A stretch of DNA of 27,178 nucleotides, from the IMG/VR virus record IMGVR_UViG_3300044491_003584, positions 1 through 27,178 of that record, one strand, 5' to 3'. The notes beneath the pieces are model-generated. The model searched no databases, was not told the origin of the DNA, and saw only the letters and a list, made by a program, of their open reading frames with translations. The first letter of the stretch is position 1, and each line of letters starts with the position of its first letter. This DNA comes from a virus. A program made the position numbers and the translations under genes. Positions 1 through 6,295 of the stretch are shown here, piece by piece.

Positions 1-32
1 TGTATCTCGTCAAATAATTCATCTTCCCACAT
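1..32 (-). CDS. Partial leftward gene, N-terminus only (MWEDELFDEI...)
   Basis: Only the first ten codons are inside the window; the gene continues past the left edge. The ATG shares one base with the TAA of the upstream gene (TAATG), and a strong Shine-Dalgarno AGGAGG lies a few bases before it, so translation is probably coupled. The visible peptide is acidic. No function can be assigned. Confidence 0.6.
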   Translation of the reverse strand, partial: MWEDELFDEI

Positions 33-205
33 TATACATCCTCCTCTTCTTCATCGTTGATAAAAAACTCATTGGAATGAGCCATGTCCGCCACGTCATC
101 CTCTGACATATACTTCAGGCACGACATAATCACCGTATCCCGGTCCAGGACGCCCTCCTCGACCATCTCCAATATCTTGTTGGTCGCTTGTCTAACGTCA
201 CTCAT
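32..205 (-). CDS. Small acidic protein, 57 aa, unknown
   Basis: This 57-residue reading frame begins MSDVRQATNKILEMVEEG and ends in a run of Glu/Asp residues. I do not recognise it. Its ATG overlaps the TAA of the preceding leftward gene by one base (TAATG), and its own TAA overlaps the next ATG in the same way, so it sits inside a translationally coupled leftward cascade. The pattern V-x-D-x-V around residues 19-25 and the predicted helical N-terminus suggest a small regulatory or adaptor peptide, but that is a guess. Very short acidic proteins in such cascades are typical of early phage genes that act on the host. Confidence 0.7.
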   Translation of the reverse strand: MSDVRQATNKILEMVEEGVLDRDTVIMSCLKYMSEDDVADMAHSNEFFINDEEEEDV

Positions 206-495
206 TATGCTGTCTCCTTCACATTAACTTTTTCACCGTTGATGTATCTCGTGACATCCTCCTGCTTCTCGGGTTCTAGTTCTTCACACTCCATGTCACT
301 CTCTAACTGGTCGCCACAACTTCCTTCTTCCCAATCACCCTCATCACAGGCCATCTCCTCGGCCAATGCTCTAGTGGCGATGGAATCATATTTTCCATCC
401 TTGTCATAGATAATCTTATCATCGGGTATCTCAATCTCCTGATAATATTCTCTTATCTCCGTTGACGTGTCTGTGACTAAAAATTTCCTTGGCAT
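205..495 (-). CDS. Acidic hypothetical protein, 96 aa
   Basis: The start is the ATG at 495 (MPRKFLVTDTSTEIREYY). It overlaps the upstream stop as TAATG and has GGGAGGAAG just before it, so the longer in-frame extension to 642, which would run inside the upstream gene, is rejected. The middle contains a stretch rich in Asp, Glu and Lys, and the C-terminal half is strongly acidic and ends near NGEKVNVKETA. The same short tail style (ING/VKG plus V-x-x-E) is seen at the end of the upstream neighbour, which may point to a shared C-terminal element. No known domain is recognised. It belongs to the leftward early-type cluster. Confidence 0.75.
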   Translation of the reverse strand: MPRKFLVTDTSTEIREYYQEIEIPDDKIIYDKDGKYDSIATRALAEEMACDEGDWEEGSCGDQLESDMECEELEPEKQEDVTRYINGEKVNVKETA

Positions 496-1118
496 TATAC
501 TTCCTCCCCTATGTTCATTGCTTTGCCTTTCACATACTCGTGGACATCTTCCTTCTCGGCTTCCTGTTCTGCTTCGTACTCCGCCATGGACTCCGTGATG
601 TTGAACATCTCGTCCAGATCTGCACCTATGCCGTCGTTCCACCAGTCGTCCGTGGACTTCAGTTCGCTTGGAGCATAACAGTCGTCGTCACCATTGTCCC
701 AACACCCCATGAAGTCACATCCACCTTCGTAGTAGTAGGCCTTGACAGAAACATCCTGTTTCTGTTCTGACATATTCATTATGAATGTTTCATATGCACC
801 GATCGGTGGTGACCAGGCCGAACTGAATCCAAATGATATCGTATCACCCTGTCTGTCCACACCGTAGAACTCTGATATGTCCCACTTGGTGCCCCACTTA
901 TCACAAGCCCAACCGTACCAGTCGGAGTATCCGTGCTTCTTGATCATCTCCTCGTCCTTGCTACCATCCGCCGTCGTGTCTCTCAACTCTGCTGGCATAG
1001 GACTCATATAATTTAAAAGACCGTTCGTGCTGTCTTCTTCATTTACAATCTTCTCTATCTTGTCTATCACAGAGTTTGGCCCCGTGATAGTGACTTGATT
1101 ATCGCACCAATTAGGCAT
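495..1118 (-). CDS. Api92-like ferredoxin-fold domain protein (DUF1281/YubB type), 207 aa
   Basis: The N-terminus MPNWCDNQVTITG is the signature of the ferredoxin-like domain of Api92/YubB-type phage and plasmid proteins, where M-P-N-W-C-x-N begins the first strand. The conserved central segment rich in Trp, Gly and Tyr (about residues 60-105, including WGTKWD and FSSAWSPP) also fits this family. The family is common on phages and conjugative plasmids and its biochemical role is unknown. The C-terminal 60 residues are very acidic. Its Shine-Dalgarno AAGGAGG lies inside the end of the upstream gene, which overlaps it by 8 nt. Confidence 0.85.
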   Translation of the reverse strand: MPNWCDNQVTITGPNSVIDKIEKIVNEEDSTNGLLNYMSPMPAELRDTTADGSKDEEMIKKHGYSDWYGWACDKWGTKWDISEFYGVDRQGDTISFGFSSAWSPPIGAYETFIMNMSEQKQDVSVKAYYYEGGCDFMGCWDNGDDDCYAPSELKSTDDWWNDGIGADLDEMFNITESMAEYEAEQEAEKEDVHEYVKGKAMNIGEEV

Positions 1119-1392
1119 TAACCGCCTCCTTGATCAATGTTAGGTGAGAACCGGGTACATTCCATCTCTGACCCCTGTCAGTTCTTACTAGAACATATTT
1201 GATCTTGATCTTTTCAACAGTACCCTTTTCAGTGATGCCGCCTCTGCCTTGGAATGACACTCTCTGACCTACTCTCAATGAGTGGGCTGATGCGAAGTGT
1301 AATTGATTTCTTCTCAACTTCACAGATGCCATGATTGATTCCAACTCATCAGCATTCATCTTGAAGATTGCTTCGTGTATGTCTATTTTCAT
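1111..1392 (-). CDS. Small SH3/KOW-like protein, 93 aa
   Basis: The start at 1392 (MKIDIHEAIFKMNADE) is preferred because GGAG lies eight bases upstream and the predicted sigma70 start site is only about 30 nt away; a start at 1422 would leave no leader. Residues 1-40 look helical. Residues 45-85 contain an alternating beta pattern (LRVGQRVSFQGRGG, then GTVEKIKIKYVLVRTD) like the small barrel of KOW or SH3-type nucleic-acid-binding domains, with G-x-V at the strand turns. A transcription or RNA-binding role is therefore possible but not shown. It is the first gene after the promoter at 1428-1455. Confidence 0.75.
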   Translation of the reverse strand: MKIDIHEAIFKMNADELESIMASVKLRRNQLHFASAHSLRVGQRVSFQGRGGITEKGTVEKIKIKYVLVRTDRGQRWNVPGSHLTLIKEAVNA

Positions 1393-1427
1393 TTGTTCAA
1401 CTCCTTTTGTTAATTGGTTCATAATTC

Positions 1428-1455
1428 AGTATAGCATGGATGGTAATACCGTCAA
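1428..1455 (-). promoter_or_regulatory. Sigma70-type promoter (leftward) for the 1392-to-1 cluster
   Basis: Reading leftward there is a -35 box TTGACG (1455-1450), a 16-nt spacer and a -10 box TATACT (1433-1428) with the extended TGC before it. The expected start site is near 1421, about 30 nt before the ATG at 1392. Fifteen bases around the -10 box are identical to the promoter at 2416-2443. Confidence 0.8.
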
Positions 1456-1490
1456 CCGCAAATGAGTCGCATAGAATGGAAGTTTTTCGC

Positions 1491-1727
1491 CTAGTTTTCC
1501 AGGTCGATCTCATTTTTCTGAAGTATTTCCTGGATGGTGTCCCTGTCTGAGTAGGTCCATACCGTGAACGATGCGGAATTCATCTCGTCACCGTCAACCA
1601 CACAATCAACACCTTCGTTCTTCAACACGGCCTTGATGCTGGGCACGATGCTCCTGTCCTGGTCTAGATCCCAGTCACCTATGTCGGCCACCCGGAAATG
1701 GTGCTTATGTGTTTCGTGTATGGTCAT
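1491..1727 (-). CDS. Small hypothetical protein, 78 aa
   Basis: The start at 1727 (MTIHETHKHHFRVADIG) has GGAGG about seven bases upstream and overlaps the upstream TGA as ATGA; the longer frame to 1793 would run inside the neighbouring gene. Two halves can be seen: a His-rich N-terminus, then a beta/alpha pattern (VDGDEMNSASFTVWTYSDRD). The W-D-L-D-Q-D-R-S motif is distinctive but I cannot link it to a family. This is the last gene of the operon that begins at 2309; it stops just before the next promoter, so the two leftward units are independent. Confidence 0.75.
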   Translation of the reverse strand: MTIHETHKHHFRVADIGDWDLDQDRSIVPSIKAVLKNEGVDCVVDGDEMNSASFTVWTYSDRDTIQEILQKNEIDLEN

Positions 1728-1924
1728 TTTCCTGCCTCCTTTATGGTGTCCTTCAATATCTGATATGACTCCTCGTGTAGGCTGGCCTTCCACTCCTTCT
1801 TCTCTGTCTTCTCCATGATCTTGGCCGTGGTGTTCAGTGCCGACAGTACCTTGGTGCTGGTGCTGGCAGTCTCGCTGGCACTGGCCAATGATAACAGTAG
1901 GCTGAATATGGTTTCTATGATCAT
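1724..1924 (-). CDS. Small hypothetical protein with hydrophobic N-terminus, 66 aa
   Basis: The chosen ATG at 1924 overlaps the upstream TGA (ATGA); an alternative GTG start lies at 1936. The first 18 residues (MIIETIFSLLLSLASASE) are hydrophobic and could be a signal peptide or short membrane anchor with a possible cleavage after Ala-Ser-Ala. The rest is polar and Lys/Glu-rich, probably helical. The next gene overlaps its stop by ATGA. Together with the neighbouring one-pass membrane peptide it may form an envelope-targeted early pair, but this is inference. Confidence 0.6.
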   Translation of the reverse strand: MIIETIFSLLLSLASASETASTSTKVLSALNTTAKIMEKTEKKEWKASLHEESYQILKDTIKEAGK

Positions 1925-2052
1925 CTCATCATCCACGGTCCAAACAATATCAGTATCAACATCGCTGGCACCACTATGGTCATTGGCCAGAATTCCAATA
2001 ACTCCAACCAGTCCTGTTTGGTCAATTTGTATTGTTTCTTTTTCTTCTTCAT
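1921..2052 (-). CDS. One-pass membrane micropeptide, 43 aa
   Basis: The start at 2052 (MKKKKKQYKLTKQDWLELL) overlaps the TGA of the upstream gene (ATGA). Residues 1-11 are strongly basic, and about residues 20-39 (FWPMTIVVPAMLILILFG) form one transmembrane helix, with the positive N-terminus expected inside the cell. The length and layout fit a small phage inner-membrane peptide. It is coupled on both sides by 4-nt overlaps. A longer frame reaching 2154 would lie inside the upstream gene and is rejected. Confidence 0.65.
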   Translation of the reverse strand: MKKKKKQYKLTKQDWLELLEFWPMTIVVPAMLILILFGPWMMR

Positions 2053-2309
2053 CTGAACTTGCTCTCCAAATGTGATAAATGGTCTCGGCACCACTCCTCG
2101 ATCTCCATCTTTGCGGGTATTATCTCGGCCTCCCTGTACCCGAACCCCATGCACACCGATTGGAACCTGTCCGCGAATCGCTTGGGACTCATCAGGGCGT
2201 CATCACCATCCCGTGTGTACCCTTCCAGGTAGTCGCCCAACATATAGGCCTCCGTCATCTCGTCCACGATCTCTTCTATGCTCCTCAATTTCAATGCTCC
2301 TTCTATCAT
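2049..2309 (-). CDS. Small hypothetical protein, 86 aa
   Basis: The start at 2309 (MIEGALKLRSIEEIVDEM) has an excellent GGAGGAG Shine-Dalgarno; an in-frame ATG at 2354 would add 15 residues but has a poorer site. The protein is mostly helical and acidic, with paired Cys residues (VCMGFG and EWCRDH) in the second half. No family is recognised. It is the first gene of the leftward operon that starts from the promoter at 2416-2443, with a leader of about 100 nt, and it is coupled to the membrane micropeptide by an ATGA overlap. Confidence 0.7.
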   Translation of the reverse strand: MIEGALKLRSIEEIVDEMTEAYMLGDYLEGYTRDGDDALMSPKRFADRFQSVCMGFGYREAEIIPAKMEIEEWCRDHLSHLESKFR

Positions 2310-2415
2310 ATCTCCTCCCTTGTAAAATTCGAGATCACCGCAGACGCCTCGCATTGACCACTGACGTGGCTTTTATAAATGGTCTTTGGAATCTGCAACC
2401 TTGTGATCATCCTTC

Positions 2416-2443
2416 AGTATAGCATGGAAACAGATGCGGTCAA
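2416..2443 (-). promoter_or_regulatory. Sigma70-type promoter (leftward) for the 2309-to-1491 operon
   Basis: Leftward -35 TTGACC (2443-2438), a 16-nt spacer and an extended -10 TGC-TATACT (2421-2416). The predicted start is near 2409, giving a leader of about 100 nt that contains a short inverted repeat (CCAC-gtca-GTGG). Apart from these two elements I see nothing in 2310-2566: no gene and no clear terminator for the upstream basic-protein gene. Confidence 0.8.
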
Positions 2444-2566
2444 CCTGGTGTGGTGTGTATAATATAAAGTGGCTGGGGTGAGGGTGACTAGATCGTACAC
2501 CGCGGAACAAGATCAACTACAGGATCCTGTGGTAATCAAACTCTCCAGAATACCTAATTTACCAAA

Positions 2567-3073
2567 TTACTTTGGTCTGACAATCTTTGACTTGATGGGT
2601 GTTCGGCTCTTCATGGGCGCCTTGAAGCTCTTGCCTCGCTGTGATGCCCGCTTGATCTGGGCACCCTTCAATCTCAGTGAACCCGCGCCTGATCGCTTGG
2701 TCTGTGCCGTCCTCTTGGCTATGATGCCGGCCTTGGCCAACCTCTTCTTACGGATCTTGGCACCCTTGCTGGGGTTCAGTTTCATGAAACAGGTGCTGGG
2801 CTTGGCCACTATCCTGCCCTTCCTTGGTCCCGATGTACACCTGAAGCCCTTGGAAACCGTGCCCTTCTTGGCACGCCTCAGGATCTGGCTCACTCCCTCC
2901 GCGATGGCGGAATGGTCTGGGTGCTCCTCGATAGTGCCTTCGAACCGTTCTGACACGACATTATGTGGCACTATATCTTGTGTCTGACTGCCGGTAACGG
3001 TACTAGATGTTGTGGCACTAGATCGTGTGTCTAATGCTTTGGTTGGCGCTAGGATTACTTCAGTGATCTTCAT
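2567..3073 (-). CDS. Basic phage protein with Cys-x(n)-Cys core, 168 aa
   Basis: The start at 3073 (MKITEVILAPTKAL) is fixed by a late-promoter motif ending exactly 5 nt before the ATG. The first 60 residues are Ser/Thr-rich and flexible. Residues 75-110 hold a conserved-looking core, RCTSGPRKGRIVAKPSTC, that I recall from many phage hypotheticals, followed by a Lys/Arg-rich tail with repeated K-x-K steps. The strong positive charge suggests binding to DNA or to packaged nucleic acid. The N-terminus M-K-I-x-E-V matches that of the divergent neighbour. No enzymatic role is visible. Confidence 0.75.
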   Translation of the reverse strand: MKITEVILAPTKALDTRSSATTSSTVTGSQTQDIVPHNVVSERFEGTIEEHPDHSAIAEGVSQILRRAKKGTVSKGFRCTSGPRKGRIVAKPSTCFMKLNPSKGAKIRKKRLAKAGIIAKRTAQTKRSGAGSLRLKGAQIKRASQRGKSFKAPMKSRTPIKSKIVRPK

Positions 3074-3078
3074 ATGGG

Positions 3079-3086
3079 TATTTATG
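3079..3086 (-). promoter_or_regulatory. T4-type late promoter CATAAATA (leftward)
   Basis: CATAAATA is followed by 5 nt (CCCAT) and then the ATG at 3073. By the T4 late geometry the transcript would start at or next to the A of the ATG. No Shine-Dalgarno is present. Confidence 0.65.
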
Positions 3087-3098
3087 GACCTGGACATA

Positions 3099-3140
3099 CC
3101 TAGTGCTAGACCTTATCCTTATCCTTATCCTAGTGCTGGA
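3099..3140. repeat. Short repeat cluster: CCTAGTGCTRGA pair around (CCTTAT)x3
   Basis: The 12-mer CCTAGTGCTAGA (3099-3110) recurs as CCTAGTGCTGGA (3129-3140). Between them the hexamer CCTTAT is repeated three times (3111-3128). The cluster lies in the divergent intergenic stretch 3087-3219, which also has a palindrome TAACAA-T-TTGTTA at 3163-3175. No gene is supported here. Confidence 0.7.
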
Positions 3141-3219
3141 ACTAGACCTAACCTAGAGCTGATAACAATTTGTTACGGTGCGTTACTCTGCACAAGATCA
3201 ACTCGACCCGGATGGATGT

Positions 3220-3227
3220 GTTAAATA
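3220..3227 (+). promoter_or_regulatory. T4-type late promoter GTTAAATA (rightward)
   Basis: GTTAAATA ends 8 nt before the ATG at 3236. It is the divergent counterpart of the late motif at 3079-3086, so the two basic proteins flanking this region would be expressed together late in infection. Confidence 0.5.
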
Positions 3228-3235
3228 CACGTGCG

Positions 3236-3472
3236 ATGAAGATATACGAGGTCTACAACACAGACGAGAACATAGGACCAGCACCCGCGGGCGCCTGCTC
3301 CCGACCCAAGAGCCAACTGCCAGCGTCATGGATATCAAGTTGTAAAAGCAAGGGCAGGATGAAACGCACGGGCGAACGAAAGCAGAAGATACGAGGCAAG
3401 ACACAGAAAGTGGCAGGCAAGCGTATCAAGGGCAAGAAGTACGGTGGTCCATTGCCAGACTACTCGGCCTAA
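3236..3472 (+). CDS. Small basic phage protein ending KYGGPLPDYSA, 78 aa
   Basis: The start at 3236 (MKIYEVYNTDENIG) follows a late motif; the longer frame back to 3170 has no support. Residues 25-35 contain S-Q-L-P-A-S-W-I-S-S-C-K, and the second half is a basic run ending in KGKKYGGPLPDYSA. I recall this pattern (small Lys/Arg-rich protein with a GGPLPD-type tail) from T4-like marine phages, where it has no assigned function. Its N-terminus M-K-I-Y-E-V resembles that of the divergent 168-aa protein. Packaging or nucleoid binding is possible; this is inference. Confidence 0.75.
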   Translation: MKIYEVYNTDENIGPAPAGACSRPKSQLPASWISSCKSKGRMKRTGERKQKIRGKTQKVAGKRIKGKKYGGPLPDYSA

Positions 3473-3491
3473 TAACCAGAAATCCAAAGAC

Positions 3492-3513
3492 CCAATAGCG
3501 AGCCAATAGCGAG
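3492..3513. repeat. Perfect 11-bp tandem duplication CCAATAGCGAG x2
   Basis: CCAATAGCGAG occurs twice head-to-tail (3492-3502 and 3503-3513), followed by a partial third copy (CCATA). It lies in the 56-nt gap between the small basic protein and the sugar dehydrogenase homologue. Confidence 0.85.
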
Positions 3514-3528
3514 CCATAACTATTAAGC

Positions 3529-4728
3529 ATGAATGAAATGCCTTTCACAAAAGAGTTTCCATGGGCGACTAAGGACATCCATGACTGGTCGATAGGTTTT
3601 ATAGGTCTAGGTAAACTGGGTCTGCCTTGTGCTGAGGCCATGGCCCAAAAAGGTTTTCAGGTAACAGGTTACGATGTGGTACCCAAGCACAGTGACAGTG
3701 TAAAGATCAAACAGACAATCAAAGACGCAGTGTTAGACAGAGACCTTATCTTTGTCTCGGTGCCAACTCCACACGAGGAAGGATACGACGGGAGAACACC
3801 TACCAGTGACAAACCGTTAAAGGATTTTGACTACAGCATCGTGGAGGAAACACTGAGTACACTGAATGAGATTTGCCGGAGGGATCAGATAGTGGTTCTG
3901 ATATCAACAGTGTTGCCGGGCACTTGTAGAAAAAAATTTGCATCGTTATGCCTCAAAATAGGCTTGGTGTATAATCCATATCTGATAGCCATGGGCACGG
4001 TTGCCCATGATATGCTGAACCCAGAGATGATCATGATAGGCACAGAAAGAGGTTGGCAAGGAACAAGGTGTGGACACAAGATGGAAGTTCTTTCTAAATT
4101 CTACAGAACAATATGTGACAATGTTCCCCGCATAGAGACAGGTACCTGGGAGGAGGTAGAATCAATGAAGATATTCTACAACACATTCATCAGCAACAAG
4201 ATCGCCTTGGTCAACATGATACAGGACGTGGCACAGCGATTGGGCAACATAGATGTGGACAGGGTGACAGAGGCACTAGGTAAGAGCACACAGAGGATAG
4301 TTAGCTCAAAATACATGAAAGCGGGCATGGGTGATGGCGGCGCCTGCCATCCCAGGGACAACATCGCACTGCGTTGGCTGGCACGAGAACTGAACTTAGG
4401 TTACGATCTCTTCGAAGGCATAATGACAGCCAGAGAGAAGCAGGCTGAAAACATGGCACAGGAAATACTTAAACATGGACATAACATACATTTCACGTCA
4501 GATAGTTACAAACCAGGAACAAATCTTGTCGACGGATCCTATAGTCTGTTGGTGCAACACTACGTGGTCAAGCATGGTGGCCAGATAGTGCATGGGTTTG
4601 ACAACCCAGTGGAGGTCATAGTGCGTGTGCATGAGTCAGATAAAATAACAGCAGATAATGAAACTGTGATATTTGATCCATGGAGATCCTATCCAAAGGC
4701 GTCTAATGTCATATATTATGGTAAATAA
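3529..4728 (+). CDS. UDP-glucose/GDP-mannose dehydrogenase family protein, 399 aa
   Basis: Members of this family oxidise nucleotide sugars to uronic acids in two NAD-dependent steps for surface polysaccharides. Visible here are the Rossmann motif G26-L-G-K-L-G31, the S-T-V-L-P-G segment with T127, the Lys/Asn pair K214 and N218 in the central helix, and the nucleophile C273 in GGACHPRDN. The usual N-P-E-F-L-R-E-G motif is changed to NPYLIAMG (149-156), which replaces both conserved Glu residues, so the reaction may be altered or lost. At 399 aa it is slightly short for the family. The start at 3529 has no clear Shine-Dalgarno; 3538 is an alternative. Confidence 0.85.
   Translation: MNEMPFTKEFPWATKDIHDWSIGFIGLGKLGLPCAEAMAQKGFQVTGYDVVPKHSDSVKIKQTIKDAVLDRDLIFVSVPTPHEEGYDGRTPTSDKPLKDFDYSIVEETLSTLNEICRRDQIVVLISTVLPGTCRKKFASLCLKIGLVYNPYLIAMGTVAHDMLNPEMIMIGTERGWQGTRCGHKMEVLSKFYRTICDNVPRIETGTWEEVESMKIFYNTFISNKIALVNMIQDVAQRLGNIDVDRVTEALGKSTQRIVSSKYMKAGMGDGGACHPRDNIALRWLARELNLGYDLFEGIMTAREKQAENMAQEILKHGHNIHFTSDSYKPGTNLVDGSYSLLVQHYVVKHGGQIVHGFDNPVEVIVRVHESDKITADNETVIFDPWRSYPKASNVIYYGK
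4720..4727 (+). promoter_or_regulatory. Possible late promoter GGTAAATA
   Basis: GGTAAATA covers the last codons and stop of the dehydrogenase gene, 29 nt before the ATG at 4757. The spacing leaves room for a leader with the Shine-Dalgarno GAGAGGA, as expected for a normal late transcript. Confidence 0.35.
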
Positions 4729-4756
4729 TGCTATAGAATTTAGAGAGGATTGAACA

Positions 4757-5107
4757 ATGCCAAACGCAGATAACACACACGGAACTTTCAATAAAATGAC
4801 AAAAATATTGTCTCAACTTGAAACACCTCCACGAAACTTTGCCAACGTTGACGAGGCCAAGGCCTATTTCTTGTCAAACGAAGCTCTAACTGTATTCAAC
4901 GAGTGTTGCACCGAATTGCAGTGGGCGGTTGTTGACAATCAAAAATTGAAATACACGATGACTTTTGGTATCAAGGATGATCGAAATACTGAGAGCGGGA
5001 ATGACTGGGCGATCCAATATAAAACTAGGGTTGATGCACTCAATAACGCCAACAATTTCCACGCATATGCATTCAGCGAAGAAGAGTCCTCAGACCATCT
5101 GTTCTAA
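4757..5107 (+). CDS. Hypothetical protein, 116 aa
   Basis: A good Shine-Dalgarno (GAGAGGA) precedes the ATG at 4757 by about eight bases. The protein begins MPNADNTHGTFNKMTKIL and has an E-C-C-T-E-L-Q-W segment near residue 54 and an acidic tail (EEESSDHLF). No domain, signal peptide or membrane segment is seen and I do not recognise the family. It follows the sugar dehydrogenase by 28 nt and ends 23 nt from a convergent SGNH hydrolase gene. Possible roles cannot be narrowed from sequence alone. Confidence 0.7.
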   Translation: MPNADNTHGTFNKMTKILSQLETPPRNFANVDEAKAYFLSNEALTVFNECCTELQWAVVDNQKLKYTMTFGIKDDRNTESGNDWAIQYKTRVDALNNANNFHAYAFSEEESSDHLF

Positions 5108-5130
5108 TCTGCACCAAAGATAGCGATTTT

Positions 5131-5859
5131 TTAGACAAGTTTCTTCAATATCATGTCAGCGAATAACTGATTAGTTCTTACGCCGGGGTGTGCTAGATCT
5201 CTCCCAAAGTCTTTGTATACGTAGTCCACTTCCATGACGTCCATACACAAGAACTTGATTTTATTTTTTGAACATAACATTTCCATGGCCAGTATGTTCT
5301 TCTCACGATTCAGTAGACAAAGCCTTTCATCAAAAAACTCTAGCGGACACTCCATATTATTATGTAAAAAAGGATCTCCCTCTCTGTGCTGTGGTGTGAT
5401 GTTGTGCGATAGGGATCCTTCAGCAGTATCTGAAAAAAGTTCGAAACGCCATGGAGCGGGAGAAGTAAGGATCACCATGGACGGTGTTTCTTTTTGCAAG
5501 TACTGTCGACACAATCTAAATGCGGTGTCGTTGGAAGAGCCGGGTATAGACCAATTGACGTTGTTCATCCCCAATGCGTCTGCCACGACATTGGTGAAAG
5601 AATCCTCATAATTTATACCAAGACCAAACGTTACACTACAACCCAAAAACAATATATCTTTTTCAAAATTGTTTTTGAGCTGTTTTCTAAAGCCTAGATC
5701 ATCAAACTGGTATTTGATCTCCCCTTTCGACCAACCGTTTTCCTCCAGCTCTTGTCTCCGAGTGTGTAAATTTTTCTTAAAGAGCTCCTTGGTGTCCATG
5801 GGAAGCCAGTCTAATATTTGGTTCTTGTATTTCGAACAAGGATGATATTTGATAAACAT
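5131..5859 (-). CDS. SGNH/GDSL-like hydrolase, 242 aa
   Basis: SGNH enzymes are serine hydrolases, often esterases or deacetylases acting on glycans. The block I nucleophile motif appears as GCSVTFG (73-79, Ser75), a block II glycine as IPGSSND (105-111), and the block V Asp/His pair as D221-x-x-H224, 22 residues from the C-terminus. The start at 5859 (MFIKYHPCSKYKNQ) is set by a late motif 5 nt upstream; the longer frame to 5892 would begin inside the terminator of the cold-shock gene. The substrate is unknown; surface or tail glycans are plausible. A second SGNH protein is at 24885-25703. Confidence 0.75.
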   Translation of the reverse strand: MFIKYHPCSKYKNQILDWLPMDTKELFKKNLHTRRQELEENGWSKGEIKYQFDDLGFRKQLKNNFEKDILFLGCSVTFGLGINYEDSFTNVVADALGMNNVNWSIPGSSNDTAFRLCRQYLQKETPSMVILTSPAPWRFELFSDTAEGSLSHNITPQHREGDPFLHNNMECPLEFFDERLCLLNREKNILAMEMLCSKNKIKFLCMDVMEVDYVYKDFGRDLAHPGVRTNQLFADMILKKLV

Positions 5860-5864
5860 ATAGA

Positions 5865-5872
5865 TATTTAAG
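5865..5872 (-). promoter_or_regulatory. T4-type late promoter CTTAAATA (leftward)
   Basis: CTTAAATA is followed by TCTAT and the ATG at 5859, the same 5-nt spacing as at 3079, 7222, 18152 and 20769. There is no Shine-Dalgarno. Confidence 0.6.
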
Positions 5873-5876
5873 TCAC

Positions 5877-5911
5877 AAAAAAAGGGCGACACATTTCTGC
5901 ACCGCCCCTTT
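5877..5911 (-). terminator. Rho-independent terminator after the cold-shock gene
   Basis: Leftward, the stem AAAGGGGCG pairs with CGCCCTTT (one bulged base) across a loop of about 14 nt, and a run of seven T follows. It lies 13 nt past the stop of the cold-shock gene and separates it from the late SGNH gene. Confidence 0.85.
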
Positions 5912-5923
5912 CATTATCTTGAT

Positions 5924-6124
5924 TTACGCTACTGATAGATTCACAGCGCTTGGACCCTTGGGACCATCCTGTGTTTCAAACGTAACGGTGTCACCTTCAT
6001 TCAACGAAGTCAGGCCTGCGGCCTCGACTGCCGAGATGTGTACGAAGACATCCTTGTCCTCGTGTGCGATGAATCCAAAACCCTTGGAGGCGTTGAACCA
6101 TTTCACTGTTCCTTGATTGCTCAT
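5924..6124 (-). CDS. csp: CspA-family cold-shock protein, 66 aa
   Basis: This is a full-length single cold-shock domain that binds single-stranded RNA or DNA and melts RNA structure. RNP1 is seen as KGFGFI (14-19) and RNP2 as VFVHI (26-30), with the usual start GTVKWFN and end GPSAVNLSV. Length equals that of bacterial CspA. Csp genes occur in many marine phages and could favour translation of phage mRNA. The upstream AAAGAG is only a weak Shine-Dalgarno. The 126 nt before it (6125-6250) hold no gene; I could not find a convincing promoter there. Confidence 0.95.
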   Translation of the reverse strand: MSNQGTVKWFNASKGFGFIAHEDKDVFVHISAVEAAGLTSLNEGDTVTFETQDGPKGPSAVNLSVA

Positions 6125-6250
6125 GTTTGCTCTTTCTTTATTGTTAATGTTATGAGGTAGTCTGTATCTAAAATAGGGCGGGAGGTTTGTTAATTCTACT
6201 GCGTCTTGTCTTGTTACTCTTGTCTCAATTTTACTTATGCCTTAAAGAGA

Positions 6251-6270
6251 GGGCGATATCGCTATCGCCC
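6251..6270. terminator. Perfect 8-bp hairpin GGGCGATA-TCGC-TATCGCCC
   Basis: The inverted repeat lies 26 nt beyond the stop of the leftward 104-aa gene. No T-run follows on either strand, so it may be a transcript-end stabiliser or a weak terminator rather than a classical one. Confidence 0.5.
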
Positions 6271-6295
6271 ACTCCAACAACTTAACTATTGGGAA

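Noticed and set aside
2469-2987. Rightward open frame of 172 codons
   Set aside because: It is the shadow of the leftward basic protein gene at 2567-3073, which has a late promoter, a recognised core and a better start.
3099-3140. Possible CRISPR-like array
   Set aside because: The repeats are too short, there are no spacers of equal length and no cas genes are present.
6125-6250. A promoter or RNA thermosensor before the cold-shock gene
   Set aside because: Weak -10-like sequences exist, but no pair with acceptable spacing and no stable conserved-looking fold could be identified by eye.
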